Origin: Deltaproteobacteria bacterium
GTDB taxonomy: Bacteria > Myxococcota_A > Polyangia > DRWM01 > JAAZOP01
Direction: 5' to 3'
Assembly: GCA_016218815.1 (NCBI GenBank)
Contig: JACRCX010000009.1
Span: 1 to 63,879 of the forward strand
Length of the DNA stretch: 63,879 nucleotides
The translations under genes were made by a program, and so were the position numbers. The notes below the pieces were generated by a model. It ran no database searches, had not been told where the DNA came from, and saw only the letters and a program-made list of their open reading frames with translations. Below are positions 62,752-63,879 of this stretch, piece after piece; position 1 is the first letter of the stretch; the number at the start of each line of letters is the position of its first letter.

Positions 62752-63879
<1,128 letters not shown>

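Overview
This is a very GC-rich (roughly 70%) bacterial chromosome segment, probably one contig of a metagenome assembly. The base-1 end is a 52-nt run of C and the other end stops inside atpA. The gene set suggests Myxococcota or a close deltaproteobacterial lineage. It has Hanks-type Ser/Thr kinases with PP2C phosphatases, many lipoproteins with Asp/Gly/Ala-rich linkers and Cys-rich repeats of the Myxococcus type, PKD-like and FG-GAP surface proteins, PilY1 with minor pilins, a bactofilin next to the atp genes, and a kbl-tdh pair. No rRNA, tRNA or CRISPR array was recognised.

Layout. 1-5.2 kb: end of a beta-barrel gene, a cytosolic kinase, and divergently an Hsp70-like protein with a long Pro/Ala insert plus its J-protein. 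5.3-6.1 kb: two gene remnants joined 3' end to 3' end. 6.3-14.5 kb: a large zinc-protease lipoprotein, a small lipoprotein, and a PKD-like lipoprotein coupled to a PP2C phosphatase. 14.6-19.4 kb: a ClC transporter with regulatory domains and Lon protease. 19.5-39.4 kb: one continuous minus-strand block of Cys-rich lipoproteins surrounding a minor pilin operon (fimT/gspH-pilV-pilW-pilX-pilY1). The pair 'giant disintegrin-repeat lipoprotein, then a PPC-tailed Cys-rich lipoprotein' occurs once on each side of the pilin genes. 39.8-44.9 kb: a membrane kinase, a TPR/PEGA protein and an FG-GAP lipoprotein in one operon. 45.0-48.9 kb: a lipoprotein, a Tat-exported DUF362 protein and a fused NapH/NapG-like iron-sulfur protein. 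49-54 kb: RtcB RNA ligase, a MntA-HepT toxin-antitoxin pair, a FolK-archease fusion and a coiled-coil protein. 54-59.5 kb: kbl, tdh, an outer-membrane protein and a PP2C-cNMP-binding fusion. 59.9 kb to the end: bactofilin and atpF', atpF, atpH, atpA.

The most unusual features are in the repeat layer and in three protein arrangements. Many intergenic regions hold tandem repeats with a 7-bp period but different unit sequences, and some tracts lie inside reading frames where slippage would shift the frame. About 70-bp double-hairpin palindromes are inserted in frame in two genes, one exactly at the joint of two fused iron-sulfur proteins. Inverted copies of a composite repeat flank the bactofilin gene. 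The protein-level highlights are the FolK-archease fusion near its expected partner RtcB, the lidless Hsp70 with a repeat-bearing insert, and the pilin island framed by duplicated disintegrin-repeat modules. All functions are inferred from sequence reading alone; no database search was run.
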